From the NCBI RefSeq assembly GCF_001684965.1, contig NZ_MAYG01000001.1, positions 2,542,001-2,606,000 of the forward strand: a stretch of 64,000 bases of DNA, in the 5' to 3' direction. This DNA is from Chryseobacterium arthrosphaerae. Lineage in GTDB: Bacteria > Bacteroidota > Bacteroidia > Flavobacteriales > Weeksellaceae. Made by a program: the position numbers and the translations under genes. The notes below the pieces were generated by a model, which searched no databases, had not been told where the DNA came from, and worked only from the letters and a program-made list of their open reading frames with translations. Shown here piece after piece: positions 34,110 to 43,948 of the stretch (the stretch's first letter is position 1; every line of letters starts with the position of its first letter).

Positions 34110-35495
34110 ATGAATTTATCATTCAGAGCACTCATCTTATGGCTGGGCTGCCCTGCCCTGTCCTTTGCCCAACTGACAAGTCTGGAGGACGTATTGCTAA
34201 GGGCAGAAAAAAATTACCAGTCTATCAAAAAAAAGGAAATCAATATAAAAGCTTCCCAGGAAAGGCTAAAACATCAGAGAACCTATTATCTTCCGGAAGT
34301 GACCTTAATGGCTCAGCAGAACTTCGGAACGATCAATGCACAGAATGGTCCTATGTACAGCCAGGGTGGTCCCGGCATCTCTTCAACCTCAATGCCTCTT
34401 GCAGATCAGAACTGGAACTCAGCATTCGGAAGCCTGTATCTCACCAATATCAATTGGAATGTCTACACCTTTGGAAAACTTAAATCCAAAGAAAATATTG
34501 AGATAGCAGATACAGAAGTACAGAAAGCAGATCTGAACCAGGAAATTTTTCAGCATCAGGTAAAAACGGCGGCAGCTTATTTTAATCTTCTTGTAAGCCA
34601 GCGTCTGGAAAATGTTCAGTACGAAAATTACAAACGCTCAGAAGTTATCTATACTATTGCCAAAGCAAGAGCAGAAAGCGGCCTGATCCCGGAAGTGGAT
34701 GCTTCGCTTGCCAAAGCGGAAATGTCCGGCGCACAAACTGCAACCATCAATGCCAATGACCATGTACTGGAATACAATAAAAAACTGGCAGATCTGCTGG
34801 CAGAAAACTTTACAGATTATCAGTTGGATCATTATTTCAGTAAAAACACACCGTCTCTGGTGATGAAAACCTCAGCTGTTGAAAACCATCCAAGCGCTCT
34901 ATGGGTTGCACAGAAGATCAATAAAAGCAAACAACAGGAAACTCATTTAAATACATTAAAATTGCCGTCAGTTTCTCTCTTTGGGGCATTCCAGGGCCGG
35001 GGATCCGGTTTCGGGTGGAATTATGTTCAGGATAATACGGCTTTTTCACAATCTTACCTGAAGGGAGTTGGAGTAGACAGGATGAATTATATTGTCGGGG
35101 TCAACCTCAGCTGGAACCTTACTGATTTTTACAGAACCGGCTTTAAGGTCAGCGAACAGAAGCTGATTACAAAAGCACTGGATTTTGATTATCATCAGCT
35201 GCAGCAGGAATTATCCAGCCAGCAAAGCCTTTCAGAATCCCAATATAAAAATGCTTTGGCCAAAGTGAAAGAATCCCGGATTCAGATGCAGGCTGCCAAC
35301 GATGCCTTCCGTCAGCAGAAAGCATTGTATGAAAACGGATTGACAACCATTGTTGACTTTACCCAGGCCCTGTATCTGCTGAACCGTGCCGAGATCAATT
35401 ATGAAATTGCCCAGAACAATTCCTGGCAGGCTGTTTTACTGATAGCCGCATCGAAAGGTGATATTTCTATTCTGACTCAGGCAATTACCCAATAA
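34110..35495 (+). CDS. TolC family outer-membrane efflux protein
   Basis: 461 residues. Signal peptide with cleavage near LSFAQ. Two OEP (PF02321) repeats: the first with TSLEDVLLRAEKNYQSIKKK, the second ending in the amphipathic helix ALYENGLTTIVDFTQALYLL. Forms the outer-membrane exit duct of the RND pump encoded 15 bases downstream. The order outer-membrane factor, pump, adaptor is reversed for its ends relative to the usual adaptor-first layout, but is common in Bacteroidota metal-efflux loci. Confidence 0.93.
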   Translation: MNLSFRALILWLGCPALSFAQLTSLEDVLLRAEKNYQSIKKKEINIKASQERLKHQRTYYLPEVTLMAQQNFGTINAQNGPMYSQGGPGISSTSMPLADQNWNSAFGSLYLTNINWNVYTFGKLKSKENIEIADTEVQKADLNQEIFQHQVKTAAAYFNLLVSQRLENVQYENYKRSEVIYTIAKARAESGLIPEVDASLAKAEMSGAQTATINANDHVLEYNKKLADLLAENFTDYQLDHYFSKNTPSLVMKTSAVENHPSALWVAQKINKSKQQETHLNTLKLPSVSLFGAFQGRGSGFGWNYVQDNTAFSQSYLKGVGVDRMNYIVGVNLSWNLTDFYRTGFKVSEQKLITKALDFDYHQLQQELSSQQSLSESQYKNALAKVKESRIQMQAANDAFRQQKALYENGLTTIVDFTQALYLLNRAEINYEIAQNNSWQAVLLIAASKGDISILTQAITQ

Positions 35496-35510
35496 CCCAA
35501 AATTTACAAC

Positions 35511-38500
35511 ATGAATCTTATAAAGTTTGCATTACGCAGACCAATATCTGTAATGGTATTGGTATTGGGGCTGCTGTTTTTCGGAATCAGGGCCGCCAAA
35601 GATGTGAAGGTGGATATTCTTCCGGAAATGAATCTTCCGGTAGTATATGTAGCCCACTCTTTCAACGGATATACTCCTCAGCAAATGGAAGGCTATTTCA
35701 CGAAAATGTATGTGAATATGCTTCTCTTTACCAACGGAATAAAAAGCATCGAATCTAAAAACACGCAGGGCCTCACCCTGATGAAAGTGAATTTCTATGA
35801 AGGAACCAACATGGGAGAAGCCATTGCCCAGATCAATGCCCTGTCTACCCGTTCACAGGTCTTTTTACCTCCCGGGGCACCACCGCCTTTTATTATCCGC
35901 TTCGACTCTTCTTCACAACCCGTGGGACAGCTCGTTTTCCGAAGCAATACAAAGACCAATAACGAACTTCAGGATATTGCCAACTTCAATGCCCGTCCTT
36001 TTCTTATTGCAATTCCCGGGCTCACAACAGCTCCGCCATTCGGAGGAAGCCCCCGTACCATAGAAATTAATGTTGACCCTCTCAAGCTAAGGGCACATCA
36101 TCTGTCTCCGGAACAGGTTGTGGAAGCCATAAGCCGTAACAATATCACCTCTCCTTCAGGAAACGTATACATTGGCGAAACCAATTATCTGACTCCTACC
36201 AACAATACGGTAAAAAAGGTTGAAGAGCTTGGCGATATTCCCCTTTTCAAAGGAACGGCAGACAATGTTTACATCCGGGATGTAGCCACGGTAAAAGACG
36301 GCGCAGATGTAGCCACCGGATATGCCCTGATAGACGGGAAAAGGTCTGTTTATATCAATATTGCCAAAGCCAGCAATGCTTCCACACTGGAAGTTGTCAA
36401 TAAGCTGAAGGAATCTCTGCCGAAGATCCAGAGAAATATGCCTGATGATGTAAAGATCTCTTATGAATTTGACCAGTCGGTCTATATTTCAAATGCTTTG
36501 AAAAGCTTGGTGATAGAAGGTATTCTTGGTGCTCTTCTTACCGGACTGATGGTAATGCTGTTTTTAAATGACCGCCGTGCAGCGCTGATCGTCATCATGA
36601 CCATTCCGATATCCATTATTTCCGGAGTACTGTTCCTGAAGTTATTCGGACAGTCGGTCAATATCATGTCTTTATCGGGTCTTGCATTAGCCATCGGAAT
36701 CCTGGTGGATGAAAGTACAGTAACGATCGAAAATATACACCAGCATTTTGCTATGGGTAAAACCAGAGCTCAGGCCATCTGGGATGCCTGCCGGGAAATT
36801 GCATTTCCTAAGCTGCTGATCATGCTGTGCATTCTGGCAGTATTCGCTCCTGCTTTTATGATGAGCGGTATTCCGGGATCATTGTTCATGCCTCTGGCAA
36901 TGGCAATCGGTTTTTCAATGATCGTATCTTTTATTTTATCTCAAACCTTTGTTCCTGTAATGGCCAACTGGATGATGAAGCATGATCCGAAGACCTGTGA
37001 AAATCATAAGCCTGACCGTTTTACCCGTTTCCGGGATCGTTTTACTGCATTTTTATCTTCACTGATGAGAAAAAGAAAGCTTGTTGTAAGCATCAGCCTT
37101 GCTGCAGTTGTAGGTATTGGAGCGGGACTTTACCGGATCACAGGAAAAGATGTTCTGCCTGCTGTTAATTCACGTCAGTTTCAGGTGCGTATCAAAGCAG
37201 CGGAAGGAACCCGTATAGAGGTAACGGAAATTAAAGTCAAGAAATTTCTGGAGCACCTCAAAAATAAGGTAGGAAAAGATAATATCGCCATTTCTTCCGT
37301 ATTTATCGGGCAGCATCCTTCTACGTTTGCCGTGAGCCCTATTTATCTGTACAATGCCGGGCCTCATGAAGCTTTGATGCAGGTGGCCCTGAAAGAGTTT
37401 AAAGGAAACTCCGATGAGTTTAAAGATGAGCTCCGAAAATATTACAAAGAAAAGATGCCTGAGTTGCAGATCTCTTTCGAGCCTATAGAGCTGACAGAAA
37501 AAATTCTGAGCCAGGGAACCAATACTCCCGTGGAAATCCGTATTTCCGGAATGATGAAAAAAATGAACCGGATGTATGCAGAAAAACTCCTGGTAAAACT
37601 GAAAGAAATAGAATATATGCGTGATCAGCAGATTCCCCAATCAATGAGCTACCCTGCCCTGCAGATCAATATCGACAGAACACGGGCGGCCCAGTTGGGT
37701 CTGGATGCACAGGATATTGCAAAATCACTGGTAACAGCCACCGCTTCCAGCCGGTATACGAATAAAAATTTCTGGGTAGGAGGAATGATGGGGATCGCTT
37801 ATGATGTACAGGTGCAGACTCCACAGAATATTCTGAACAGTAAAGAAGAGTTGGCCGGCCTTCCATTATCGAAAAATTCAGACAGGCCTGTTTTGGGAGA
37901 TGTGGCAACGATTACTCCTGCAAAAGAATTAGGGGAAAGCTACAACCTGGGAACAATGGGGTATACAACTGTAACAGCCAATATTCATAAAACAGACCTG
38001 GAACAGGCTTCCAAAGATGTAAAAAAAGCAATTGAATCACTGGGGGAATTGCCCAAAGGAATCAATATTGAAGTAGCCGGGATGGCTCCTGTCCTGGATG
38101 AAACCCTGAGCAGCCTTTCTTCGGGATTATTAATTGCCGCTGCCGTTATTTTTCTGATGCTGGCGGCCACTTTCCAGTCTTTCCGTGTTTCACTGGTTAT
38201 CCTGACAACAGTTCCGTTTGTGGTTGTAGGGTCTTTAGCTTTATTGAAGTTAACCGGTTCTACTCTTAATCTCCAATCATATATGGGGCTGATCATGTCT
38301 GTGGGGGTCTCCATTGCTAATGCCGTTTTACTGATCAGTAATGCAGAAACGCTTAGAAAATCAACAGGGAACGCTCCGGAAGCAGGTATTCAAGCGGCCA
38401 GACTGCGTATCCGTCCTATCATTATGACCACATTGGCAATGGCAGCCGGAATGCTTCCTATGGCCATAGGTTTCGGAGAAGGTGGTGATCAGGTATCTCC

Positions 38501-38663
38501 ACTGGGCCGTGCCGTGATCGGAGGACTTATTTTTTCTACATTCTCCGTACTGATCATTCTTCCTCTTGTTTTTGGATGGATGCAGAACAATGCCGGCACC
38601 GTTTCACCTTCATTAGATCCTGAAGATGAAGAAAGTATTCATTATTCTAATCCCAACTCTTAA
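35511..38663 (+). CDS. efflux RND transporter permease (heavy-metal/HAE-like)
   Basis: 1050 residues, the full RND length: 12 membrane segments and two large periplasmic loops. It begins MNLIKFALRRPISVMVLVLG. The membrane proton relay lies in TM4: LAIGILVDESTVTIENI, with Asp400-Glu401 where AcrB has Asp407-Asp408 and where CusA-type pumps have Asp-Ala. The sequence FGEGGDQVSPLGRAVIGGLI in the second half is standard. The neighbours (HYC_CC_PP upstream, adaptor and metal-site lipoprotein downstream) favour metal ions as substrate, but the pump itself reads closer to an HAE-type drug or organic pump, so specificity is open. Confidence 0.93.
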   Translation: MNLIKFALRRPISVMVLVLGLLFFGIRAAKDVKVDILPEMNLPVVYVAHSFNGYTPQQMEGYFTKMYVNMLLFTNGIKSIESKNTQGLTLMKVNFYEGTNMGEAIAQINALSTRSQVFLPPGAPPPFIIRFDSSSQPVGQLVFRSNTKTNNELQDIANFNARPFLIAIPGLTTAPPFGGSPRTIEINVDPLKLRAHHLSPEQVVEAISRNNITSPSGNVYIGETNYLTPTNNTVKKVEELGDIPLFKGTADNVYIRDVATVKDGADVATGYALIDGKRSVYINIAKASNASTLEVVNKLKESLPKIQRNMPDDVKISYEFDQSVYISNALKSLVIEGILGALLTGLMVMLFLNDRRAALIVIMTIPISIISGVLFLKLFGQSVNIMSLSGLALAIGILVDESTVTIENIHQHFAMGKTRAQAIWDACREIAFPKLLIMLCILAVFAPAFMMSGIPGSLFMPLAMAIGFSMIVSFILSQTFVPVMANWMMKHDPKTCENHKPDRFTRFRDRFTAFLSSLMRKRKLVVSISLAAVVGIGAGLYRITGKDVLPAVNSRQFQVRIKAAEGTRIEVTEIKVKKFLEHLKNKVGKDNIAISSVFIGQHPSTFAVSPIYLYNAGPHEALMQVALKEFKGNSDEFKDELRKYYKEKMPELQISFEPIELTEKILSQGTNTPVEIRISGMMKKMNRMYAEKLLVKLKEIEYMRDQQIPQSMSYPALQINIDRTRAAQLGLDAQDIAKSLVTATASSRYTNKNFWVGGMMGIAYDVQVQTPQNILNSKEELAGLPLSKNSDRPVLGDVATITPAKELGESYNLGTMGYTTVTANIHKTDLEQASKDVKKAIESLGELPKGINIEVAGMAPVLDETLSSLSSGLLIAAAVIFLMLAATFQSFRVSLVILTTVPFVVVGSLALLKLTGSTLNLQSYMGLIMSVGVSIANAVLLISNAETLRKSTGNAPEAGIQAARLRIRPIIMTTLAMAAGMLPMAIGFGEGGDQVSPLGRAVIGGLIFSTFSVLIILPLVFGWMQNNAGTVSPSLDPEDEESIHYSNPNS

Positions 38664-38675
38664 TTTTTACATCGT

Positions 38676-39752
38676 ATGAAAAATATTATATACACCGCCC
38701 TTGCATTAAGCCTTATCATAATTCCGGCTTCCTGTAAAGAAAAACCGGAAACTCAGAAAGCAGCTCCTATGATGATGCCCGCAATGGAAACAGTAACACT
38801 GAAAAAAAGCAATCCCAAAGTAGAACTTAAACTTCCGGGTGAGCTGGTACCGGACCAGGAAACTGCTTTATTCGCCAAAGTACAGAGCTATGTGAAGAAG
38901 ATCAATGTTGATATCGGTTCTTACGTCAGTGCCGGACAGGTCCTCATGGTTCTGGAAGCTCCGGAAATACAGTCCCAGGCGTCAAGTGCCAAGGCGAAAT
39001 GGCAGGCCCAGGAAGCAATATATGCGGCAACAAAATCCAATTACGACAGAACATACAGAGCCAATGAAACGAAAGGAGCCATTGCCAGAGATGCCCTTGA
39101 TCAGATCACAGCCCGTAAACTTTCTGATGAAGCTCAGCTGAATGCAGCAAAATCTGCCTATCGTGAAATTCAGGATATCAGTCAGTATCTGGTGATCCGT
39201 GCTCCTTTCAGTGGAGTGATCACAGAAAGAAATGTAGATCTGGGAGCTTATGTAGGGCCAATGGGTAATACACCGCTGATGGTAATACAAAATACCTCCA
39301 GACTCCGTCTCAGCTTATCCGTTCCTGAAGCCAGTGTTCCTTATCTGACCATAGGAGATACTATTGCGTTCCGGATCAGTGCTCTTCCTGAGAAAAGTTT
39401 TAAGGCCAGGATCTCCAGAAAATCCGGTTCACTGGATTTAAAACTCAGGTCTGAAAAAATAGAGGCTGATTTCATCAATCATTCCAGGGAATTAAAACCT
39501 TTTATGGTAGCTGAATCCATGATTCCTTTACAGAATACGGAAGCTACATTCTTTATACCACGGTCTGCACTGGTGGAAAGCAATATGGGAATTTATATCA
39601 TCAGAAAAGAGGCCGGAAAGGCAAAATTTGTCTCTGTAAAAAAAGGGCGGATCCTGAATGATACTATTGAAGTTTTCGGTGATCTTTCTGAAGGTGACCA
39701 GATCATCAAAAAAGGAAATGAAGAAATTATGGAAGGAAGTTTAATTAAATAA
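38676..39752 (+). CDS. RND periplasmic adaptor lipoprotein (MFP family)
   Basis: 358 residues. Lipobox region IIPASC gives a lipid-anchored N-terminus. Barrel-sandwich hybrid: VKKINVDIGSYVSAGQVLMV and later RAPFSGVITERNVDLGAYV; helical hairpin QAQEAIYAATKSNYDRTY-like between them; beta-barrel and membrane-proximal domains with GIYIIRKEAGKAKFVSVKKG. It bridges the pump encoded 12 bases upstream and TolC. Confidence 0.93.
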   Translation: MKNIIYTALALSLIIIPASCKEKPETQKAAPMMMPAMETVTLKKSNPKVELKLPGELVPDQETALFAKVQSYVKKINVDIGSYVSAGQVLMVLEAPEIQSQASSAKAKWQAQEAIYAATKSNYDRTYRANETKGAIARDALDQITARKLSDEAQLNAAKSAYREIQDISQYLVIRAPFSGVITERNVDLGAYVGPMGNTPLMVIQNTSRLRLSLSVPEASVPYLTIGDTIAFRISALPEKSFKARISRKSGSLDLKLRSEKIEADFINHSRELKPFMVAESMIPLQNTEATFFIPRSALVESNMGIYIIRKEAGKAKFVSVKKGRILNDTIEVFGDLSEGDQIIKKGNEEIMEGSLIK

Positions 39753-39760
39753 TATAAAAG

Positions 39761-40192
39761 ATGACAACATTATTAATCAGAAACATGTTCATTGTAGCTT
39801 TCAGTACTATTGCTTTATCTGCATGTACTGATAAAAAGCACGAAAAAAGCAGACAGGAAACTTCTGTGACCCAGAATATAAAGCCCGTATCTTCCGGAAA
39901 ATTTGCCAAAGGAGATCAGGTTCCTAATGAAACGGTCTGTATGGTCAACAACGCTTATATGGGTAAAAAGCAGATAGAAGTACCCCATAACGGAAAAATC
40001 TATTACGGCTGCTGTGAAATGTGTGTGGAACGTATTCCAAAGGATCAGAAAGTGAGAGAAGCTGTAGATCCGTATACCGGAAAAACCGTGGATAAAGCCG
40101 ATGCTTACATTGTCATGATCAGTGACGGAGGGGAAGTGGCTTATTTTGAAAATGAGGAGAACTATAAAAAGTTTCTAGCTCAGAATTCATAG
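39761..40192 (+). CDS. lipoprotein with TRASH/YHS-like metal-binding cysteine motif
   Basis: 143 residues. Lipobox LSAC. The core reads VCMVNNAYMG, then GKIYYGCCEMCVERI: a Cys followed 24 residues later by CxxC, close to the TRASH/YHS metal-site arrangement. Last gene of the RND cluster, 8 bases after the adaptor. It would sit in the periplasm or outer membrane and bind the metal handled by the pump; the identity of the metal is unknown. Confidence 0.75.
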   Translation: MTTLLIRNMFIVAFSTIALSACTDKKHEKSRQETSVTQNIKPVSSGKFAKGDQVPNETVCMVNNAYMGKKQIEVPHNGKIYYGCCEMCVERIPKDQKVREAVDPYTGKTVDKADAYIVMISDGGEVAYFENEENYKKFLAQNS

Positions 40193-40220
40193 GTTTATTA
40201 ATTATATTGTTTTATATACC

Positions 40221-40258
40221 AAAACCTGACAGGTTTCAGAAAGCTGTCAGGTTTATTT
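40221..40258 (+). terminator. terminator of the RND cluster (hairpin repeat copy 2)
   Basis: AAACCTGACAG (40222-40232) pairs with CTGTCAGGTTT (40244-40254), then ATTTTT. Same family as the element at 33367-33404. Confidence 0.85.
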
Positions 40259-40316
40259 TTACCGCTATCCAGTAATATTTCAGATGATTAACGCAAAGGA
40301 AGTCATTCTTGAAACA

Positions 40317-40352
40317 AAAAAAGACAGACCTTAAAAAAAGTCTGTCTTTAAA
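40317..40352 (-). terminator. terminator of the nifU-like/apbC operon
   Basis: AAGACAGAC (40321-40329) and GTCTGTCTT (40340-40348); on the minus strand the stem is followed by TTTTTG. Confidence 0.85.
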
Positions 40353-40371
40353 AATATCTCAGTCGTAGTTT

Positions 40372-40620
40372 TTACTCTACGTTCACTACTTTTTCGATTT
40401 CCGGAGCATGCTGTTTGATTGTATTTTCAACGCCTAACTTCAGGGTTGAAAAGTTCAGTGAACATCCGGAACAGTTACCTAAAAGCTTTACAAAAACCTG
40501 ATTATCTTTCACATCAATAAGCTCAATATCACCACCGTCTTTATTCAAAAACGGTCTGATGCTTTCCAGAGCTTCCATTACTCTTGTTACTGTATCTTCG
40601 TGCGTTATGTTTGTTTCCAT
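40372..40620 (-). CDS. NifU-like C-terminal domain Fe-S scaffold protein
   Basis: 82 residues consisting of the NifU C-terminal (Nfu) domain only. The cluster-binding CxxC is at residues 50-53 within LLGNCSGCSLNF, preceded by RPFLNKDGGDIEL. Delivers [4Fe-4S] clusters to apo-proteins. Directly downstream (45 bases) of the Mrp/ApbC gene on the same strand; both probably act together in Fe-S maturation. Confidence 0.93.
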   Translation of the reverse strand: METNITHEDTVTRVMEALESIRPFLNKDGGDIELIDVKDNQVFVKLLGNCSGCSLNFSTLKLGVENTIKQHAPEIEKVVNVE

Positions 40621-40665
40621 ATTTTTTCAGTTCAATTCGGTTTTTTCAAATGTAATTGAAATTAA

Positions 40666-41775
40666 TTATTTTTTTGCTTTTGGAGAGCATCCTGCCATCG
40701 TTGAGATCTTCACCGCTTCAGTAGGAGGCAGGTTTTTATTTCTTTCCACTAAGCTTTCAACCATTTTTCTTGCTGTTTCAGTATAGATTTCTGCAATTTT
40801 AGAATCTTCCTGTAACGCTGCCGGTCTTCCAACGTCTCCTGCTTCTCTGATGCTTTGGATCAGTGGAATTTCTCCCAATACAGGAATTCCCAGATCTTCT
40901 GCCAGATATTGTGCTCCCTGGTTTCCAAAGATATAATATTTATTGTCAGGAAGTTCTTCCGGAGTAAAATACGCCATATTTTCAATCAATCCAAGAACCG
41001 GAATGTTGATGCTTTCCATCTGGAACATAGCAATCCCTTTTCTTACGTCTGCCAAAGCTACGTGCTGAGGGGTACTTACGATCACTGCACCTGTTACCGG
41101 AACTTCCTGAATGATGGATAAGTGGATGTCACCTGTACCCGGAGGAAGGTCAATCAATAAGAAATCAAGTTCGCCCCATGCAGCATCTCTGATCATCTGG
41201 TTCAGTGCTTTGGAAGCCATTGGCCCTCTCCACACCACTGCCTGGTTAGCGCCTGAGAAATATCCTATCGAAAGCATTTTTACTCCATAATTTTCAATAG
41301 GTTTCATCAGGTTTTTACCGTTCACTTCTACAGAAATCGGTTTCTGACCTTCAGTATCAAACATTGTAGGTACTGACGGTCCGTAGATATCAGCGTCTAA
41401 CAATCCTACTTTAAAGCCCATTTTAGCTAACGTTACCGCCATATTTGCAGAAACGGTAGACTTCCCTACTCCTCCTTTACCGGAAGCAATAGCGATAATA
41501 TTCTGAATACCCGGAATTTGTTTTCCTTTGATCTGACTTTGCTGAATTTCACTAGGTTCCGGAGAAACAATCTTAAGTTTCAGATGAATATCTTCTCCAA
41601 ATTCACTGGCAAAAGCCTGCTTCATGGCAGCTTCCAGTTTTTTCTTTTCGTGCATTGCAGGTGAATGAGCGGTCATATCAATATATACGTCATTACCCAT
41701 GATCTGAAGATTGTTTACTAAATCGTCTACTTCTATTTCTTTAAGGAATTCCTGAACCTTTTCTTTCGTCAACAT
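40666..41775 (-). CDS. apbC: Mrp/NBP35-type ATP-binding Fe-S cluster carrier
   Basis: 369 residues. N-terminal DUF59 (FeS assembly P) domain, residues about 1-75, followed by the P-loop ATPase with the deviant Walker A IASGKGGVGKST (residues about 97-107), GLLDADIYGPSVP and LLIDLPPGTGDIHLS. The cysteine pair used by E. coli Mrp-type proteins to bridge the cluster between subunits is not seen; the corresponding region reads ENMAYFTPEELPDNKYY, and the only Cys in the tail is MAGCSPKAKK. Upstream of the NifU-like gene in one operon. Confidence 0.93.
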   Translation of the reverse strand: MLTKEKVQEFLKEIEVDDLVNNLQIMGNDVYIDMTAHSPAMHEKKKLEAAMKQAFASEFGEDIHLKLKIVSPEPSEIQQSQIKGKQIPGIQNIIAIASGKGGVGKSTVSANMAVTLAKMGFKVGLLDADIYGPSVPTMFDTEGQKPISVEVNGKNLMKPIENYGVKMLSIGYFSGANQAVVWRGPMASKALNQMIRDAAWGELDFLLIDLPPGTGDIHLSIIQEVPVTGAVIVSTPQHVALADVRKGIAMFQMESINIPVLGLIENMAYFTPEELPDNKYYIFGNQGAQYLAEDLGIPVLGEIPLIQSIREAGDVGRPAALQEDSKIAEIYTETARKMVESLVERNKNLPPTEAVKISTMAGCSPKAKK

Positions 41776-41793
41776 ATAAATATAAATTGTTTA

Positions 41794-41801
41794 CAAATTT
41801 A
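41794..41801 (-). promoter_or_regulatory. -7 element of the apbC operon
   Basis: Minus-strand TAAATTTG, exact TAnnTTTG, 19 bases before ATG 41775. Confidence 0.5.
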
Positions 41802-42006
41802 CGGATTTTTTACCTATTTAGAATAAGTAAACACAATCATAGATAAATTCTTTTGTAAACACAGGGCTTCAGGGTTTTATCCATCAGAATATTCTTATCG
41901 GAAACCGCTATAGAAAAGGTATTTTCATCCGTTTTTTTATTGAATATTTAACGGAGGAAAAGTACATGAAGGGATTTTTTTCAGCGGAATGGTATTGAAG
42001 CTGAAA

Positions 42007-43944
42007 TTATAACGGAATGGTTATTTTATCAATAATTTTTACATTTTTGTCAGGATCTGTTTTAAAATGTTCTCTTATAAATTTCTTCGGATCTTTCCCG
42101 AGCATTTCTTTCTGAAGATCATCGATCCGTTTCTTTTTCAACAGCTTCATCCATTGGTAAGTCTTTTTTATTCTGACCACGTAGATGACAATTTCCGAAT
42201 CTGTAATTTTAAATTTCAGAAAGTTTTTATTCCCGGTATTGACTTTTGCTGATGAAACTTCGGTAACATAGAATTTAAATAAATGATATCCTGAAAATAT
42301 ATACCACCCGAAAAGTACTGACTGCAAAATGGCAGAAATGATCCATTGGGAAATAAAGTAATCCGATCCCTGAATTTTTAAAAAATTCTTCACCGTATCA
42401 AGCCCTTTGAAAGGAAAATGATCATCACTTAGAAAGGTGAATTCGTGGACTAATATCAATATTTGAAGAGCGAAAGATGATAAGAACAAAAGTCCTCTGA
42501 AGATCAGGCTGGTCCATTTCTCTTTGGCAGAAACTTCTGCATTGGTCACTTTTGTGATTATGAATACAAACAGGCCGGGAATCAGAAGTAATATCAGCCA
42601 TTTAAAAATAGAATCCGAATAAGCATAGGTATAGGTAACAATTAAGGAAACCACCAGTAACAGGAAGGTAAATTCATAATTAATGATAAAGAAAATAAGA
42701 TTCCATAATGTCTTCCTGCATGATTTTTCTTTGGAAGGATAAATACCGTTCAGCTGATATTTCAGTTCTGTGGTCTTTGAATTCTGCAGGATGGGAAGCG
42801 TAATTTCATCTTTTAAAAAATCGGTGATATGCCCGAAAGCCCCTCCGCCGCCAGATGTAATATAATGTTTGATCTCCTGATCATAGCCTTCGAAGCTTTC
42901 GTCCAGTTTGTAATGTGAATAGTGATGAATATCTCCAGTAAGTACCACATCAAAAATAATTTCCGACTTCACGTTGTCCACTTCCAGGTTTTTAACCGCT
43001 ACTTTCAGGGCTTTGATAATATATTCCAGGCTGTCCATCCTTTGCCTTCTCTGATATCTGTCTTTGATGTCATAATGATACCAGTAGGGTTCTGCAATAA
43101 GCATAATGATATGGTTCCTGGCATTCATTCTGGATATTTTTACCACATATTCAGTAAAAAAAGCCATCTGAGGAATATCAATATCACCGAGCAGCTGATT
43201 ATCTACCCCTAAAAGATGGACATTTTTCCTTAATGAGTAAGCAAAATAGCTTCTGTTCTGAACCGTACGGTAATTCCCGATTTTACTTTTCTGGCACATC
43301 AGCCTGAAGAAAGCGCTTAAACCGTCATACCAATCATGATTTCCCGGTGTTGCAAGAAGAACAGGCCCCGGTTCTCTTCTGTCCGGAGCTACAAATCGTA
43401 AAGGCCCTTTGAACCGGTCTCTGTAACTATTTTCAGAGCCTACAGGATAGACCAGATCTCCGCCCACCACCAGGGCTGCTCCTTTCTTCAGCCTGATTTC
43501 AACTTCTGAACCGGCATCGCGGTCAAATTCATTTTTAAACGAATAGGTATACGTATCTCTTGTCAAATGGAAAAAAACCGTGGTGGTAGCATCAAAGCCA
43601 TCTCCGGTATCAGCAATGAAATCAAACCAGAATTCCTTTTCTGATTCATCCGCATCATGATCCGTCAATTCATCTCCGGAATCTTTTCCCAAAGCAGTCT
43701 GCACCTCTCTTTTATCAATGATGGAAAGTATATCCGAAGAAAGCGCAACCATTTTAAAACTATTGATAAGCCCGGTAAAATCAAACCATTTCACAGGTCT
43801 TCTGGGAGTAAAGTAATAAGGATAATTTCCCCTGCTGTCTTTGAAGATCTTTACTTTTCTGGAAGCATACAGATAATCCTTAAGGTAAAAGATAATAAAA
43901 GTAACGGCCACCAACAGTAAAAGGTAAAAAAATATTGATTTCAT
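42007..43944 (-). CDS. membrane-anchored calcineurin-like phosphoesterase
   Basis: 645 residues. One N-terminal span (residues 1-22), then a metallophosphoesterase core with GGDLVYPVGSENSY, ATPGNHDWYDG and VVLTGDIHHYSHY (metal-binding Asp, Asn, His set), and an ITSGGGGAFG segment. The C-terminal 250 residues contain at least five more hydrophobic segments. The substrate is unknown: the family includes nucleotidases and phosphoprotein phosphatases. A membrane-protein gene ends 4 bases upstream of its start, so the two are translated as a unit and probably function together. Confidence 0.85.
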   Translation of the reverse strand: MKSIFFYLLLLVAVTFIIFYLKDYLYASRKVKIFKDSRGNYPYYFTPRRPVKWFDFTGLINSFKMVALSSDILSIIDKREVQTALGKDSGDELTDHDADESEKEFWFDFIADTGDGFDATTTVFFHLTRDTYTYSFKNEFDRDAGSEVEIRLKKGAALVVGGDLVYPVGSENSYRDRFKGPLRFVAPDRREPGPVLLATPGNHDWYDGLSAFFRLMCQKSKIGNYRTVQNRSYFAYSLRKNVHLLGVDNQLLGDIDIPQMAFFTEYVVKISRMNARNHIIMLIAEPYWYHYDIKDRYQRRQRMDSLEYIIKALKVAVKNLEVDNVKSEIIFDVVLTGDIHHYSHYKLDESFEGYDQEIKHYITSGGGGAFGHITDFLKDEITLPILQNSKTTELKYQLNGIYPSKEKSCRKTLWNLIFFIINYEFTFLLLVVSLIVTYTYAYSDSIFKWLILLLIPGLFVFIITKVTNAEVSAKEKWTSLIFRGLLFLSSFALQILILVHEFTFLSDDHFPFKGLDTVKNFLKIQGSDYFISQWIISAILQSVLFGWYIFSGYHLFKFYVTEVSSAKVNTGNKNFLKFKITDSEIVIYVVRIKKTYQWMKLLKKKRIDDLQKEMLGKDPKKFIREHFKTDPDKNVKIIDKITIPL

Positions 43945-43948
43945 GGCA

